Below, one piece after another: positions 7,079 to 7,144 of a stretch of 7,144 bases of DNA (position 1 is the stretch's first letter; every line of letters starts with the position of its first letter). The stretch spans positions 1 through 7,144 of the forward strand of contig NZ_MXAN01000007.1 of assembly GCF_002027545.1 (NCBI RefSeq), in the 5' to 3' direction. Below the pieces are notes generated by a model. It saw only the letters and a program-made list of their open reading frames with translations, had not been told where the DNA came from and did no database searches. The translations under genes and the position numbers were made by a program. The DNA comes from Moraxella lacunata. GTDB taxonomy: Bacteria > Pseudomonadota > Gammaproteobacteria > Pseudomonadales > Moraxellaceae.

Positions 7079-7144
7079 AACATCAACCCCAATTTTTTGT
7101 AGGGCTGACGAGCGTACTAAGCTAGTGCTGTGCTGTGCTGTGCT
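7079..7144 (-). other. In-frame open 5' extension of res through the repeat tract
   Basis: Read on the minus strand from the window edge, 22 codons are open and join the res frame. They start with residues STAQHSTS encoded by the repeat and end with KIGVDV just before the GTG. The two other frames close at TAG 7124-7122 and TAG 7119-7117. This is either the N-terminal coding part of res or a leader that happens to be open; the selective openness favours coding. Confidence 0.55.
7125..7144 (-). repeat. Pentanucleotide AGCAC tandem repeat (at least 4 units, runs off the window)
   Basis: Four perfect AGCAC units on the minus strand (GTGCT on plus) occupy the last 20 bases and are cut by the window end, so the real copy number is unknown. 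A 5-base unit shifts the reading frame with every gain or loss. Three units encode STAQH. The tract lies 47 bases upstream of the GTG start of res and in the same open frame. This is typical of slipped-strand phase variation in host-adapted bacteria. Confidence 0.8.

Noticed and set aside
1..7144. CRISPR array, tRNA, rRNA or insertion-sequence ends
   Set aside because: No regularly spaced repeats, cloverleaf-like segment or transposase coding region was found on either strand.

Overview
The window is most likely from a host-associated gammaproteobacterium of the Moraxella type. This is inferred from the AT-leaning composition, the gene style and the presence of a repeat-linked type III restriction-modification locus. 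No rRNA or housekeeping marker is present, so the genus is a guess of moderate to low confidence. The sequence stops abruptly inside a short tandem repeat, which suggests the right edge may be a contig end.

Layout: positions 1-281 are non-coding and carry a strong inverted repeat and a plausible sigma70-type promoter. Positions 282-2129 (+) encode a 615-residue secreted-type RTX lipase/esterase related to family I.3 lipases (Serratia LipA, Pseudomonas MIS38-type). It has a recognisable Ser-Asp-His triad and two blocks of calcium-binding nonapeptides. A 12-bp-stem hairpin at 2154-2187 separates it from the convergent operon. On the minus strand, transcribed from the right edge leftwards, lie a type III restriction subunit Res (7078 to 4151, probably starting beyond the window) and then the type III DNA adenine methyltransferase Mod (4135 to 2240), 15 bp apart. 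All key motifs of both subunits are intact.

How they work together: Mod recognises and methylates an asymmetric site through its central target recognition domain. Res needs Mod for recognition and adds ATP-dependent translocation and cleavage of unmodified DNA. The gene order res-mod is the reverse of the classical mod-res order.

The most notable signal is at the extreme right. At least four tandem copies of AGCAC (minus strand) lie just upstream of the annotated res start. The frame that continues into res is open through the tract to the window edge, while both other frames hit TAG within a few codons of it. This is the architecture of a contingency (phase-variable) locus, but placed on the restriction subunit rather than on mod, where it is usually described. 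The lipase gene is visibly GC-richer than the restriction-modification genes, and the central part of mod is AT-richer still, consistent with mosaic exchange of recognition domains.
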